Source of the DNA: Cycas panzhihuaensis
Lineage: Eukaryota; Cycadophyta
Assembly (NCBI GenBank): GCA_023213395.1
Contig: CM041465.1
Location: forward strand, 246,395,741-246,459,740
Reading direction: 5' to 3'
DNA length: 64,000 nt
The notes beneath the pieces were generated by a model. It saw nothing but the letters and a program-made list of their open reading frames with translations, was not told the origin of the DNA and did not search any database. The number at the start of each line of letters is the position of its first letter. The stretch's first letter is position 1. The translations under genes and the position numbers were made by a program. Below, in pieces: positions 32,811 to 42,924 of the stretch.

Positions 32811-34648
32811 TCAGTGTGATCCCTCTCCTGAGGACCATATCCTTCTGAGACTCCTCCTAAGTCTCTGCGAGCTCCCTACCTCACTCCCCTCGTCTCGTGG
32901 CCTCTTCGGGGTTGTTACTGCCATGTGGGTCTGTGTCCTACTATGTGCCAATCTCGACGCTGCCATGTCCTTGACCAGTTGATCGTATTGCACCTGGATA
33001 CAATCCCACTCTGTCTCTATGAGGCAGAGCCTCTCCTCCATCCCTCGGAGTCTCTCCTCTAGCACTATCACCTGGATATAGCCCCCTATATCCCCTCTGG
33101 CTCCTCCCTGAGCCTCCAGTGCCTGTATGCGACTCTGTAGTACATCTCACTCACCCCGAGCCTTGTCTAGCTCTCACTATAGCTATCCCCTAAATGCTAC
33201 ATGCTCTTGGGACTCTATAGCCCATATATCTCTCACCCTCGCCAATGAGGCGAATGATGCCATATGGGTACCTGCTGATCTGGGTGTATCCTCAGCCTGG
33301 ATAGGTGGTTGCCCCTCTGCGTACACCTGAGGGAACATCTCCCTCACCATGGCCTCCACCAACCGCTGGATCTCTACGGTACCTGCGAACCCAACATACC
33401 ATATGTCAGTGTATATATACAGTCATATACCAAACCAAAATCAAATCTAAGCGTGTGGGCATCTGGCTATCAAACAACAAGGAAAGTAAGGCCTCACCTA
33501 CTGCGGCCACCAGCTCCTCCGCCCGTGCGATGGCCTCTACCCCTGACTCTCTACCAACTGTTGGTGCCTCCTTCTCTGGCACCTCCTCTGCCACTACCTC
33601 CACTGCCAGAGCTTGCGTCACTCTCTCTTCTGGTGGAGTTATCCCCCTGGGTCTCTCCATGATCCTTAACCTCCAAGCTTGTGTCACAGGCCCCCTCATC
33701 TCCTCGGCAATCCTTAATGGACCTGCCTCCTCTATAGCTCACAATGGGCCGGCCCCATCGCCTCTATCTCCCCCATCACTGCCATCATCGTTTTTGGGGG
33801 CAGCCCCTATCACTCTTGCCTCCTCGTCGTTATCCCATCTCGTCGATCTGTAGGGATCTGAGGTGTAGTCAATCATGGTAAGGAGATCTAGCGACGTGGC
33901 ATCCATAGACCTCCTAATATGTGCCTAGTCCTCTACTGCCCTGAACCGGGTCTGCCATCTATGCACCATGGGTGCCCACTCTGATATAGGGTGTGGTCCC
34001 CCTGATGGTGCCACTACCGTAAAATGATAAAACCAAGACTCGCAGCGTGTTATATGACGATCCACCTGCACTGCATATAGTGTCTAGCTGAGCGACGAAG
34101 TTTGCCGCTATAAGGGCAACTCAATCTAAGTGCTCCCCAGCCTCGCATCTCTGTACGACGTCTATCCAGCCTCCCGGGATATCCCTATAGTTTTGTTTTT
34201 GGGAAATCTAGAATAGAATGTATAATGTGATCAGTTTCCTCATACGAGGAACTCTAGACAGTATCATGCTCTGCAAAGGCACTCCTCGCCTCTTCCACCT
34301 GTCCTAGCCTGTAAAAAATGTGGCTGCCTCTTGATGGGCAACCTCACTACTACGCAATGCTCCTAGCGAGGTTGGTCCTCCTATCGTCAGCACTCTAAGA
34401 ATCTGCCAGATGTCCATCGGTGTCACCATGACATCCCCTACTTGGGGCAGATGGAACACATGCCTTTACGTGTCCCAATATGACACTATATCCACTAGCA
34501 ATCTCTGATCTGATATATACTGAGGTGTCCTCACCACCTTCAGCAACCTGCATCTCCATACGACTCCTCTATCCTCCCTGCTCATTATCTCCAAGAAACT
34601 CAATATAGTCATGCCAACGTTTTTATAGTTCTCCACCACAGTCACTAC
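32811..34648 (-). pseudogene. T3 antisense ORF: plant mobile domain-like, spliced
   Basis: Homologous to the T2 ORF over its whole length. From 34648 down: 'TVVENYKNVGMTILSFLE', 'LLKVVRTPQYISDQRLLVDI', 'HVFHLPQVGDVMVTPMDI', 'YRDIPGGWIDVVQRCEAGE', then an acidic part ('EEVPEKEAPTVGRESGVEAI'), an intron (33383-33497), 'EIQRLVEAMVREMFPQVYAE', 'RIQALEAQGGARGDIGGYIQ', 'VIVLEERLRGMEERLCLIET' and the tail 'RDEGSEVGSSQRLRRSLR'. The start ATGs of T2 are GTA and GTG here. A frameshift and stops are present. The C-terminal helix is charged with leucine spacing suggestive of a coiled coil. It is antisense to the element, like some extra ORFs reported in plant Ty3/gypsy elements. Confidence 0.78.
33383..33497 (-). 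other. Probable intron in T3 antisense ORF
   Basis: On -: exon end GCAGTAG, donor GTGAGGCC, acceptor TTCGCAG before GTACCG; 115 nt. It splits a Gly codon after the first base, as in T2, and leaves an open frame on both sides ('AEELVAAVG' and 'TVEIQRLVEAMV'). Confidence 0.78.
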
Positions 34649-35810
34649 CTGCAGGTCGCCATCAAATGTGTTAGTCCATAGCCAGCCTCTCCCTCGACCT
34701 CATCTAGTCGAGATTTGAAGGCCCTTAGGGCCTCCTTTTCATTTTTCCTGTAGTCTATGTTCACACCGCACTAAACTTCGCAGTACTGCAGAGTTTAGCC
34801 AGGTTCGATGGGGCCCCGCGACAAAGATCGTGGCATCGCGATCTTTGCTGCGGTGTGAACGGCACCCCCCCAAAAGGGGGGATTTCCCTGCCAAAAACTC
34901 AAAAAAAAATCTTTTGGGTGGGCCCAAGGGGGACCAGGGCTGCCTAATGCCCCAGTTCTGCCTATTTTTGGGTCTGATTCAGACCCCAGGAGGTCGCTTC
35001 TCGCCCTTATGGGGCCCAAAACTACATTAAAAATTTACAAAAAACACTAAAATTTAAATTACGATTTCAGGTTGGGTTTGGCAATCCACTCATTGGATCT
35101 GGTCGCATGGTCACCATCTCGCCCTCCCGGTCACTCTGGCTACCTCCTCGCCCCGATCCAATGGCTGGATCTCTCACTGCGTGTCCCAGAAATGGGGTAG
35201 CGCTCTGCTGTGTAAGAGACGAGCTCTAGATTTCATACGAGAGCTCGTGAAAATGAAATCCTTTTCATTCGAATTTCCTTATATAGGCGGGGCCCCCATT
35301 GGGCACTTCCTCCTTTTTTGCCTTCGAGGCAGCCTTCGAGACCACATTTTTACCCTGGCTAGCATTACTTTCTAGCCCAGTTCCTTTTCTTGCCTCCATG
35401 GTCTCCTTTCGACCCATTTCCTTCGGCACATTAATGATGCCCCAAGAGGCTCATTTTTGCCGAAGCCCCTTTCGTCTCGTTTTGCATGCCCGAGTTTATA
35501 CTCGTTTGGCTCATTTTGCCACCGTGGACTCATTTTCGCTGCCCATTTTTGCTCTTGGCACTCCCATAGGGAGTGTCCCCTCCATCCAGGCACCCCTTTG
35601 TGCTTCTTTAAGCCAGTTTGGGTGCCTGAGAGCCTCTTTTCCACTGTTTTCTTCCCCGTTGGTGGGGTAGCCTTCCCTGCCTTCGGGTCACCTCATTACC
35701 AGGCCTTCATACCCCTTCACAGTCACCATCACTAGTAATATAGAGTCCTCTTTTTGTATCTTTCTTTAGTTATATTGTACTTATTTCCAGTAGAGAAATC
35801 GTTCTCATTC
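34649..35810. other. T3 spacer between antisense ORF and extra RNase H
   Basis: No conserved frame. Contains a GC-rich segment with inverted repeats at about 34760-34865 that includes a copy of the LTR palindromic unit (34769-34788). The two flanking ORFs diverge from this spacer. The 123-codon open stretch at 35299-35670 is not conserved in T2. Confidence 0.55.
34769..34788. promoter_or_regulatory. LTR-type palindromic unit upstream of T3 antisense ORF
   Basis: CACTAAACTTCGCAGTACTG, about 120 bp upstream of the ORF start on -. Reverse complement CAGTACTGCGAAGTTTAGTG matches the LTR units. Confidence 0.5.
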
Positions 35811-36240
35811 ATGGCTCTTTTCATTTTCACTGAAGGCGGAAGCCACAGTAATCCTAGTCCTTCCACTGCCGCGTGGATACTCTGTGATTCCTCTGGGCAT
35901 GACTGCCTGCGCTCTGGAATCTTCCTTCCCGAGGCATCCAATAATAAAGCTGAGTACATAGTCATTATTGAAGCCTTCATCGACGTGTTATCTTTCCATC
36001 ACGAACCCGTCATCCTTCTTTACGACTCCCAAGTGGTAGTGTCTCAGCTCACCCAGGTTTACCACGTGCGGTGCCCACACTTGAGAGCCCTGGCGTCAAC
36101 CGCGAGGTCACTATTGGCTCGCTTCTAGTCTATGGATGTTTGCCATATTCCTTGGGCCCTCAATGTTGTGGCTAACAGTCTTGTTCACCTCATCCTTGAG
36201 CGTCACCTCCCTCTTCTCAGTGACAGCCTTTGAGAGACTT
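35811..36240 (+). pseudogene. T3 archaeal-type RNase H (aRNH)
   Basis: ATG at 35811, aligned with the T2 start. 'LFIFTEGGSHSNPSPSTAAW', 'ASNNKAEYIVIIEAFIDVL', 'LLYDSQVVVSQLTQVYH', 'ALASTARSLLARF', stop at 36126, then 'CHIPWALNVVANSLVHLILE'. Compared with T2, the first catalytic Asp is Glu and the last is Asn; Glu of 'AEY' and Asp of 'YDSQ' remain. Probably inactive. It lies about 350 bp before the 3' LTR. The open frame of 124 codons starts upstream at 35754 but the ATG start is the one conserved in T2. A CAG acceptor-like site (TTATTTCCAG) lies 20 bp before the ATG. Confidence 0.83.
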
Positions 36241-36578
36241 GCTTGGCCTACCTGTTGCCCAGGTCTCTGGCTGCCTTTCTCCTAGCTCGTTTGTCTAGCT
36301 CGTTGGTTGCCCTTGTATTATCCATTGCATTCTAGTGATGGGGGCATCCCCCTTTTTTCTATTCATTTCATCTCCAGGTCGACTTCTAGGCGATATATAG
36401 GCAGCCCCTATGTTGTCCTCATCTCCATCTCCCTTGTCCACGCATTCTGCCATGACACTCGCTGACACCCTTGGTCCATACTCTGTTCATGATTTATATA
36501 TATACACGTGCTACTAACAGTTTTTGGTTGCCAGCATTTGCCATCACGCCACACTTCCGAGCGGTGAGGCTCTACTGC
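36241..36578 (+). other. T3 spacer before the 3' LTR
   Basis: Non-coding, homologous to 17781-18200 of T2. Confidence 0.5.
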
Positions 36579-36589
36579 AAAGAGAGTAG
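36579..36589 (+). other. T3 polypurine tract
   Basis: AAAGAGAGTAG directly before the LTR start TGTTTCCC; one T interrupts the purines. Confidence 0.7.
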
Positions 36590-37086
36590 TGTTTCCCAGC
36601 TATCGGGAATGGACTTGAGATGGGTCAGCTCAGGTAAGCATAGGTATACACTTCTCACTTTCAGCTATCACTTAGTAGAAGTCATTTAGAGTGTTTTTTT
36701 ATGTATGCTTGCTTGCCATTTGTGTGATTGCATTGCTTTCTTGCCCGATCACGTTGCTTGTGCCTGCCGCATATTATTCAGCCTATGACAACCCACCATG
36801 GGGCACTCCTCAGTGAGTCATGCACCTCATATGGCACTCAGCTACCCACAACACCTCCACAGCTCCTTAAACATCGCCGTTGGTCATGACCCGCTCACAT
36901 CAACACTCCTGTCATCACTTTGAAACTCCTTCTAGGTGTGATAGGACCCCCCCCCCCCCTCGCCCCTGAGACTCGTCTCTCTTCGAGCTCCCAGCCTACC
37001 TAGCCTCTGCATACCCTTCTGTTTGGCTCTAGGCCTTGAGTCTACCTTAATTTTGACTTTCAATGCCGCACTACTGCAAACTTAGA

Positions 37087-37134
37087 GGTACAGCGAAGTT
37101 TACCACAGTACCGCGAAGTTTACCGCATTATGAC
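37087..37134 (+). repeat. 20-bp tandem units in T3 3' LTR
   Basis: GGTACAGCGAAGTTTACCAC and AGTACCGCGAAGTTTACCGC, then a partial unit. Confidence 0.8.
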
Positions 37135-37257
37135 TGTTTAAACCCATTTTTTTAAACTCTCATGGTAATTCCCACTCTTTTTACAGAACTGCCACGTGGT
37201 ACCCTTGGGTACTCACCCCTACCGTAACCCTAAACATTCGTTTAGGGTTGGGGTGAG

Positions 37258-37264
37258 TATAAAA
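37258..37264 (+). promoter_or_regulatory. Candidate TATA box of T3 3' LTR
   Basis: TATAAAA, same context as in the 5' LTR. Confidence 0.5.
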
Positions 37265-39178
37265 CTCAAAAACTAATCCATTTGTTGCTTCTCCTTGGTT
37301 CATTTTTTGCTCTCTACTCCAGCTCTCACTCTACAACCTTCACAGGATATGCTCCTCTGCTCTGGCTCTTCTTCTATAGGGCACCTCTTGCACCTCAAGC
37401 CTTGCTCCAGTAGCTTCAGTTTCCTTTTTTGTAGGTCCGTTTTGTAGAAGGAAGGTACTCACAACATCTCAACAAGCAAGCTCTAAAGTCTCAAAGTTGC
37501 ATCCACGTTTATCTCCCCTTCAGCCTAGGTCTAAAAAGCCTATTTGGTATAGGTTATGCCCTCTTATTTTTAGCATAATAAAGCTCCTTCCTTCTGTTGC
37601 AAGGTACTCCTTCAATAGTCCTTTAAGCTTCTCGATTTTTTTCCTCTCTTTTATGAGCAGTTTTGAGTTATTCCTTGCTCCTATCTTTGCATTTCATAGG
37701 AGCTTGCCTGTTATTCCTTATTTTGCAGCACTCCTCCTCTCTTTTCCTACAAGCTCACTCCAGGGTGGTTGTGCAAGAGGGATGCATAAGGATAGGTGAA
37801 GGGAGAAAGGCGGGATCAGTCCCCTTGTTGGCCTTCTCTCCAAGGGTTTTACCCTTCCCTTCCTTCCTCTTCTACTTCATGCCACTCTCTGGAGTTGGGC
37901 CAGGGATATTGAGAGCTTATTTCCAACTCTGAAAATAGTGTTGGTAGCCCTTGCCACGCTAGTTTCAAACCTGCACTCTTAGGTTTTGGGCATCACATAA
38001 GCCCTCAAACCTATCCTGGTCAGTTTGTGATCCTTGGCTTGTCCTAGTTTGACAATTTACTGCCCATAGCACTTCGTCTCTTGGGTTTGTCTGTGCATCT
38101 TTTTGTTCATTTATCACTTCTTTTGTCTGTTGTCCCATATAGCCATCACACCCTAGTTTTCCCCAATTGAGGCTATGTGGAGGTACTTGTGGGTAAGTTG
38201 GCCATTCTAAGGCTAACTTCCTCATCTTAGTCACTGCTTGGTGTTGCTTTGATTTGAGTCTTGCTCAGAGGTTTTGGAGTAGAGTGTAATATTATTAACT
38301 TGATTTATTAACTACTTCTTGTATTCATATATATATTATGCATATTTGGCAGCCCCCTCTTCCAGGAGAAAGAAACCTTATTTTATGCTTGGCAGGTTCG
38401 CGACAACGGAAGTACAAAGGAGGCGGACTTCTTGATAGGTTAGTCTCTAACTAGTAGTACTTTTGTTTTCCTTCTTTGCTCTTTTTTTGTTGCTTTGCTT
38501 TCACATGATTGGGGAAGATAAGGTAGCCCCTCGTCCATTCATAGAAACCATCATTGACTAGCCCCACACCTATGTGGCAAGTTTGAGTGGATAAGTACAA
38601 AAGAGCGGAAGGGCGCACATCCCAACCATGCTTCTTTTCTAGGTATTCCTTGTCTCCTTTTTTATCCTTTTTTTTCGCTGCGTTTCTTTTATGCATACGT
38701 CGCATGCTAAAGACACATAGGAAATATAAAAAGGGAAAGAACACATTCTTTCATTTACAAATTCTTTTATAGTTGTTTATATCGTGTGTACATAGGTCTT
38801 AGGTGTGAGCCACACCTCCCTTACACCCTATCTAGCCCACACATAGGCCATCGTATCTCACACAAATTTGCTCGCATGTTGCCTTCTCCTTCCCGTGAGA
38901 AGGCACAACTTCCTAGAGCCCCTCTTCCTCTTCTCGGCCATCCAAGGAATAGGAGGGCCTCCTCTTTTAGGATGACCCAAGGCTTCACCTTGCGTCCTTT
39001 TCTGAAGATTGCCCTAAGGCAATTGGGCACTATTCGTGGGTCCTAAATCTGCGCTCTGGTGCACGGATGCCCTGCGTGGTGTTCTTTCTTACTGTTAAGG
39101 TCCTATTTATAGCCCGACCACACCTTAGTTTATTATACCCTTCTAAGCATAGAAGACCATCCTGTAGACACGATTCCA

Positions 39179-39183
39179 GACTC
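39179..39183. other. Target duplication of T3, right
   Basis: GACTC, identical to 25580-25584. Confidence 0.85.
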
Positions 39184-39597
39184 TAAGTGAGAGTCAAGAA
39201 GGGGCTCCTCGGAAGGAGCAAAAAGAAGTTCTTCAAAGCCATCACCTGCAGGGGGTGATAAGGAAGAAGAAACAGTGACGAATGAGTCAATACAAGCAAT
39301 GATATGTGACACAGAGGAGTGATTAGTCTCACCAATGAAAGAGGCTCTAGGTAGGGATCTAGAATGAGATAGGTGTGTCCTACTAGTGCGAAGGAAAGAA
39401 ATGGGGTGAAGACAGTCCTCATCCTCATCATGAGACTCATTGTCACTAAATGAGGTAAGGTACCCGTAGCTCCCAATACTGATAGGGGCAAAGCACGTAA
39501 GACTAGGGGAAGAAGATGCAGGATCTTCTTCAATGTGAGATGGATCAGGTATGTCAATGGAACAAGTCGAGGCGTGAGTAGAAGGGCCTTGACTCAC
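39184..39597 (-). other. T2 protease-RT linker, proximal part
   Basis: On -: acidic Ser/Pro-rich 'PDPSHIEEDPASSSPSL', 'SYGYLTSFSDNESHDEDED', 'SSSLSPPAGDGFEELLFAPS', continuing at 25579 beyond T3. Disordered by composition; no domain. Confidence 0.65.
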
Positions 39598-40290
39598 TTA
39601 GTTAATATGGTAAGTTTGTTTAATAGGTGGATGCTCACAGGAGACAACCCTCATCTGTCCATCATGGGTGAACTTAAGTTGCCCCCAGCAGGTCGAATAC
39701 ATGGCTTCCATCTGATCAAACCATGGTCGACCTAAGAGAAGGTTGTAGTCGACGTCGACATCAAGGACTACAATGTCAGCGAGGACAGTCTTGCCCTCGA
39801 GAGTGAGCGGGATCAAGACAGATCCCAATGGGGTTTTTTCGCTACCGTCGTAGCCTTGGCATCGCCATGGAACAAGTTCCAAGGTAGAAATACCAAGCTC
39901 TTGCATAACACGTAAGGGCATGGCATTCACGGAAGAACCATTGTCGACAATAGTTCTTTGCATGGTACAATCAGGTATGTCAATGGTGATAGTGAATGAG
40001 AAGTCCCATTGGTGTTCCCTTTCACATGCAGGGGGAAGGTCTTTAGTGTCAAAGGAAATGACGAGCTCATGCCTTTGGGTGACACCGAAAGCGTGAATGG
40101 GCGCGTCATTTGATCCTAAAGCTTCTAGAAGGAGAGTCCATTGTTTGGGACAACTCCTCAAAACATCCATCAAGGACATTCCTACAACGACAGTATAGAG
40201 CTCGTCAATGATAGAGAAGGGCTTACCCTTCGCAGTAGGTTGGGTAAGCGCCCTTCAAAAATCATAACCACCAGGATACACGAGAATGGC
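39598..40290 (-). pseudogene. T2 aspartic protease, long open frame
   Basis: 193 open codons from 40179, preceded by 'GKPFSIIDELYTVVVG'. Contains 'DVLRSCPKQWTLLLEALG', the active-site 'RTIVDNGSSVNAMPLRVM' with Asp79 of the open stretch, 'LGSVLIPLTLEGKTVLADIV', 'DVDVDYNLLLGRPWFDQM' and 'WGQLKFTHDGQMRVVSCE'. The active-site D-N-G-S is kept. It is the best preserved of the three proteases. It would cut gag and pol products. Ends in the frame that continues into the linker. Confidence 0.85.
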
Positions 40291-40840
40291 CTTAGGAAAA
40301 AGCGGCACTTCCAGAGGGGGGTTCTCTAGAAGAGGATCAGAGTGTGGCACAAAAGAAGAGGCGCCAGCTACCTCTTTAGCAGCTTGAGACCGAGTAAGGG
40401 CATACAAAGGAGTAGCCTCAAGCATTTGGATCACCTTCTTTCCATTATTCTAGGACTGTGAAGGTAAAGGAGTATATTGGTAAGGGGAACACGAAGAAGA
40501 AGATGAATCCCGAGCACCCTTCCCTTTATCGCGAGAAGGACGGGAATTCAGGGATCTTCCCCAGTTCCGGTTATTCTTGGGTTGAGTATTACGATCGCGT
40601 TCCCCATGTTTGGGGAATGAATCCTTATGGACCAGTTGGTCAAGATTAGTCCTTGAGGCCCGTTTAGGAGATGAATCACATCGAGGGGCATCCCTAGAAT
40701 GCTAGGCCCTATAATACGAGTCTTCATGGAAATACTCCCCATGAATGGAACACCATTTCTTCTCAAGTGAGGAATCTAGTTTCTTCGCTTGAGAGGACTG
40801 GGTGTTACCATTCCTAGGGAGGGAAGCTTGGGTATCTTGT
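40291..40840 (-). pseudogene. T2 gag zinc-binding segment and gag-protease linker
   Basis: On -: 'KKWCSIHGEYFHEDSYY' near 40770-40720 is the zinc-binding motif with its last Cys changed to Tyr. It is followed by a basic, Ser-rich linker ('GRSLNSRPSRDKGKGARDSS') and 'KKVIQMLEATPLYALTRSQA' near 40440-40380. Stops present. Confidence 0.65.
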
Positions 40841-42664
40841 TGAATTTATTTGTTAGAAGTTGGTGATGAGGGAGCTTGTAGTTTGAGTTCCTTCATCGTA
40901 CATTCGAATGAGCATATAGCGGATGTAAGTGGATCTAGGGTCTTCTCAGTTGGATGAGAAAAAGACCTAGAAGATTGTTGCTGTTTGGTTTCTTTAGTTG
41001 GAGGTGGTGCCTCACGTCGATGTGAGGGCTTGAGAGGCTTCTTGAGTCCAGCCTGGATCTCAATAGCCTCAAGCGCTAAGCACTTTGCGATAGTAGAGTC
41101 ACATGTAGTCGCCCCCATCTTAAGGACTTCTACATAGACTTCAGGGCGAAATGCATTAACGAAGAGGTCCCTCTTTAATTCCTCGAGCAATGTAGCCTTA
41201 GTGGAATGAAGAAGGTCATGGAACCGTCGCACAAAGTCACAATTCATCTCATCATGACCTTGTTTAAGCGATAGAAGAGATTTCATTCCACTTTCAAATG
41301 GGCGAGCAATATCAAAATAATTGATGAACTCATCCACAAGTTACTGGAACGAGAAAATAGAATGAGCTGGAAGGCGATAAAACCACTTAAGAGCATCGCC
41401 TTATAAAGATCGAGGGAATAGTTTCATTAAGATGTGGTCATAAGCCTAGTAATCAATGCATGCCATAAAGAAGCCATGGATGTACTCTACTGGGTCTTGC
41501 GAGGAAGTTCCGTCAAATTTAGGAACTTCGAGAGGATGAGGCGATAAGTTAGTTCTTAACGCCTCAACAGATAATGGTGTTCATCGATAATCCATGAAGG
41601 GACGTACCCTTGCCTGGACTGTAGGATCGACAAATGAAGTAGGAGGTAAAGGGCAAGGAACGGATGGGGGTGGTAAACCCATCCCCCTTCAGGATGTGCC
41701 CCTTACTGAAAAGGGACTTGAGGATAAGCGCCTTAAAAGGACGTTGAGTTCCCTTGCAAAGGCGCAGGGGCTATGCTAGATGGTGGAAAAGGAGGGTGTG
41801 GGACTAGGTTTTGTCCATATAGGCCACTCGTGGGTGGTGTAGCCCCATATGGATATAACAGGTCCACCCCATAAGCTGGAATATGGTTCCCTTTACCCTA
41901 CCCCTAAGGTTGAGAGATATAACCTGGGGGTATATAAAGAGAAGAACTATTAAGTTAGTTTTAAGGATATGTGGGAGTGGATCCCACATAACTAGTGGTA
42001 GTAGCGTTAGTAGAACCTCTAGGCCTACTAGGGAATGCATGTGCTACGTTGGGAGGTGGCACATTCACTTGACTCAGAAAAGATATGCTAACCCCAAGCT
42101 AGGAGAAAGACATACCACGAGAGGGTCCTAAAGAACTAGGACCATGACAAGGAATGGAAGATGCAACATTCATCCCCAAGGTTGGTGTAGGAATGGAGCG
42201 GGATGAAAGCGTAGGAACGAAAGGGTTACTCGTTGTGGGAGGTGTACGTGCGAATGAAGAAGGTGGGATAAGAGCGGATGAAGAAGACGCTCCACTACGC
42301 AAAATATCTTCAAACCACCTGAGACGCGATTGAAGACGAGCCGCTCGAAAGCACTTGCTAATAGCTTCAATCACGTCGGCAGGAGGGGTATCTACGTGAT
42401 CATAAGAGGTAGATGAGACCTCAAATGACGTAGACCCCTCAGGGTGCTCCTCATAAGAATCGCCAATAGGGTGGTGAACCTCAAGAGGAGATGAGCCTTC
42501 TACCATATGAGTAGAAGGATAGATGTCAAGGGGGTGATGTTGATCACCTGGATAGTAGATAGGATCGTCACCCTCTTGGGTGGATCACAGGATGGATCTT
42601 GAGGAACTCCACGAGTTCCCGAGGCAAAGGCGTGATAGGCCCAATCGGAAGGGTATCCATCCAT
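40841..42664 (-). pseudogene. T2 gag
   Basis: On -, start 'MDGYPSDWAYHAF' at 42664, aligned with 'MEGYPYDWAYHAF' of T3. After a frameshift follow 'SSPLEVHHPIGDSYEEHPEG', 'IEAISKCFRAARLQSRLRWF', proline-rich 'DLLYPYGATPPTSG', and the open capsid part 41337-40846: 'MDEFINYFDIARPFESGMKS', 'LLSLKQGHDEMNCDFVRRFH', 'ELKRDLFVNAFRPEVYVEVL', 'CDSTIAKCLALEAIEIQAGL'. Same layout as T3. Broken by frameshifts near 42560 and 41700-41400 and by stops. Confidence 0.83.
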
Positions 42665-42903
42665 GGTCGAATCAGAATCTGATGATGAAAGAGGATGATA
42701 CCTGGGATCTTCTAACAATGGAGGTAAACCACGTAGGTGAGGAGAGAAGCATCGCATACAAAGCTTGCCAACACTTTAGAAGAAGGAAAGAGTCACAAGG
42801 AGTGCACATTGGGGGCTACCCAACGAAGGAGATAAAGTGTAAGGAATCACTAGAAGGTAGTAATATAAATAGGAAGGGATGAGAACTAGATCCATTACTG
42901 GCA

Positions 42904-42923
42904 AGTCCCCAGTATGGTCACTA
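42904..42923 (-). other. T2 primer binding site
   Basis: On -: TAGTGACCATACTGGGGACT one base after the LTR end, a two-to-three-base variant of the T3 site. Confidence 0.65.
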
Positions 42924-42924
42924 G

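Larger units (their letters stand above)
25585..39178 (+). mobile_element. T3: Tat element lacking RT, RNase H and integrase
   Basis: A 13.6-kb element inserted in the protease-RT linker of T2, with LTRs 25585-28244 and 36590-39178 and a perfect target duplication GACTC. The interior has a primer site, gag, protease, then a region of about 1.3 kb without RT, RNase H or integrase, the antisense mobile-domain ORF on -, the extra RNase H on + and a polypurine tract. The perfect target duplication shows it entered as a unit. Being without polymerase and integrase it would need help in trans; T2-like elements are the obvious candidates. Whether the deletion came before or after insertion cannot be told. 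Confidence 0.88.
36590..39178 (+). repeat. T3 3' LTR
   Basis: TGTTTCCCAGC to CGATTCCA, 2589 bp. It carries two 20-bp units (37087-37126) in place of three, and the TATA box at 37258-37264. A C run at 36950-36959 is shorter than in the 5' LTR. Confidence 0.9.

Noticed and set aside
33305-33853. 182-codon open stretch on +, Ser/Pro-rich
   Set aside because: It is opposite to the acidic middle of the T3 antisense ORF and crosses its intron; the - strand frame is the one conserved in T2 and T1.
39133-39183. The 5' end of an open frame on - continuing from the T2 linker into the T3 LTR
   Set aside because: The frame crosses the T3 insertion point at 39178; only the part above 39184 belongs to T2.
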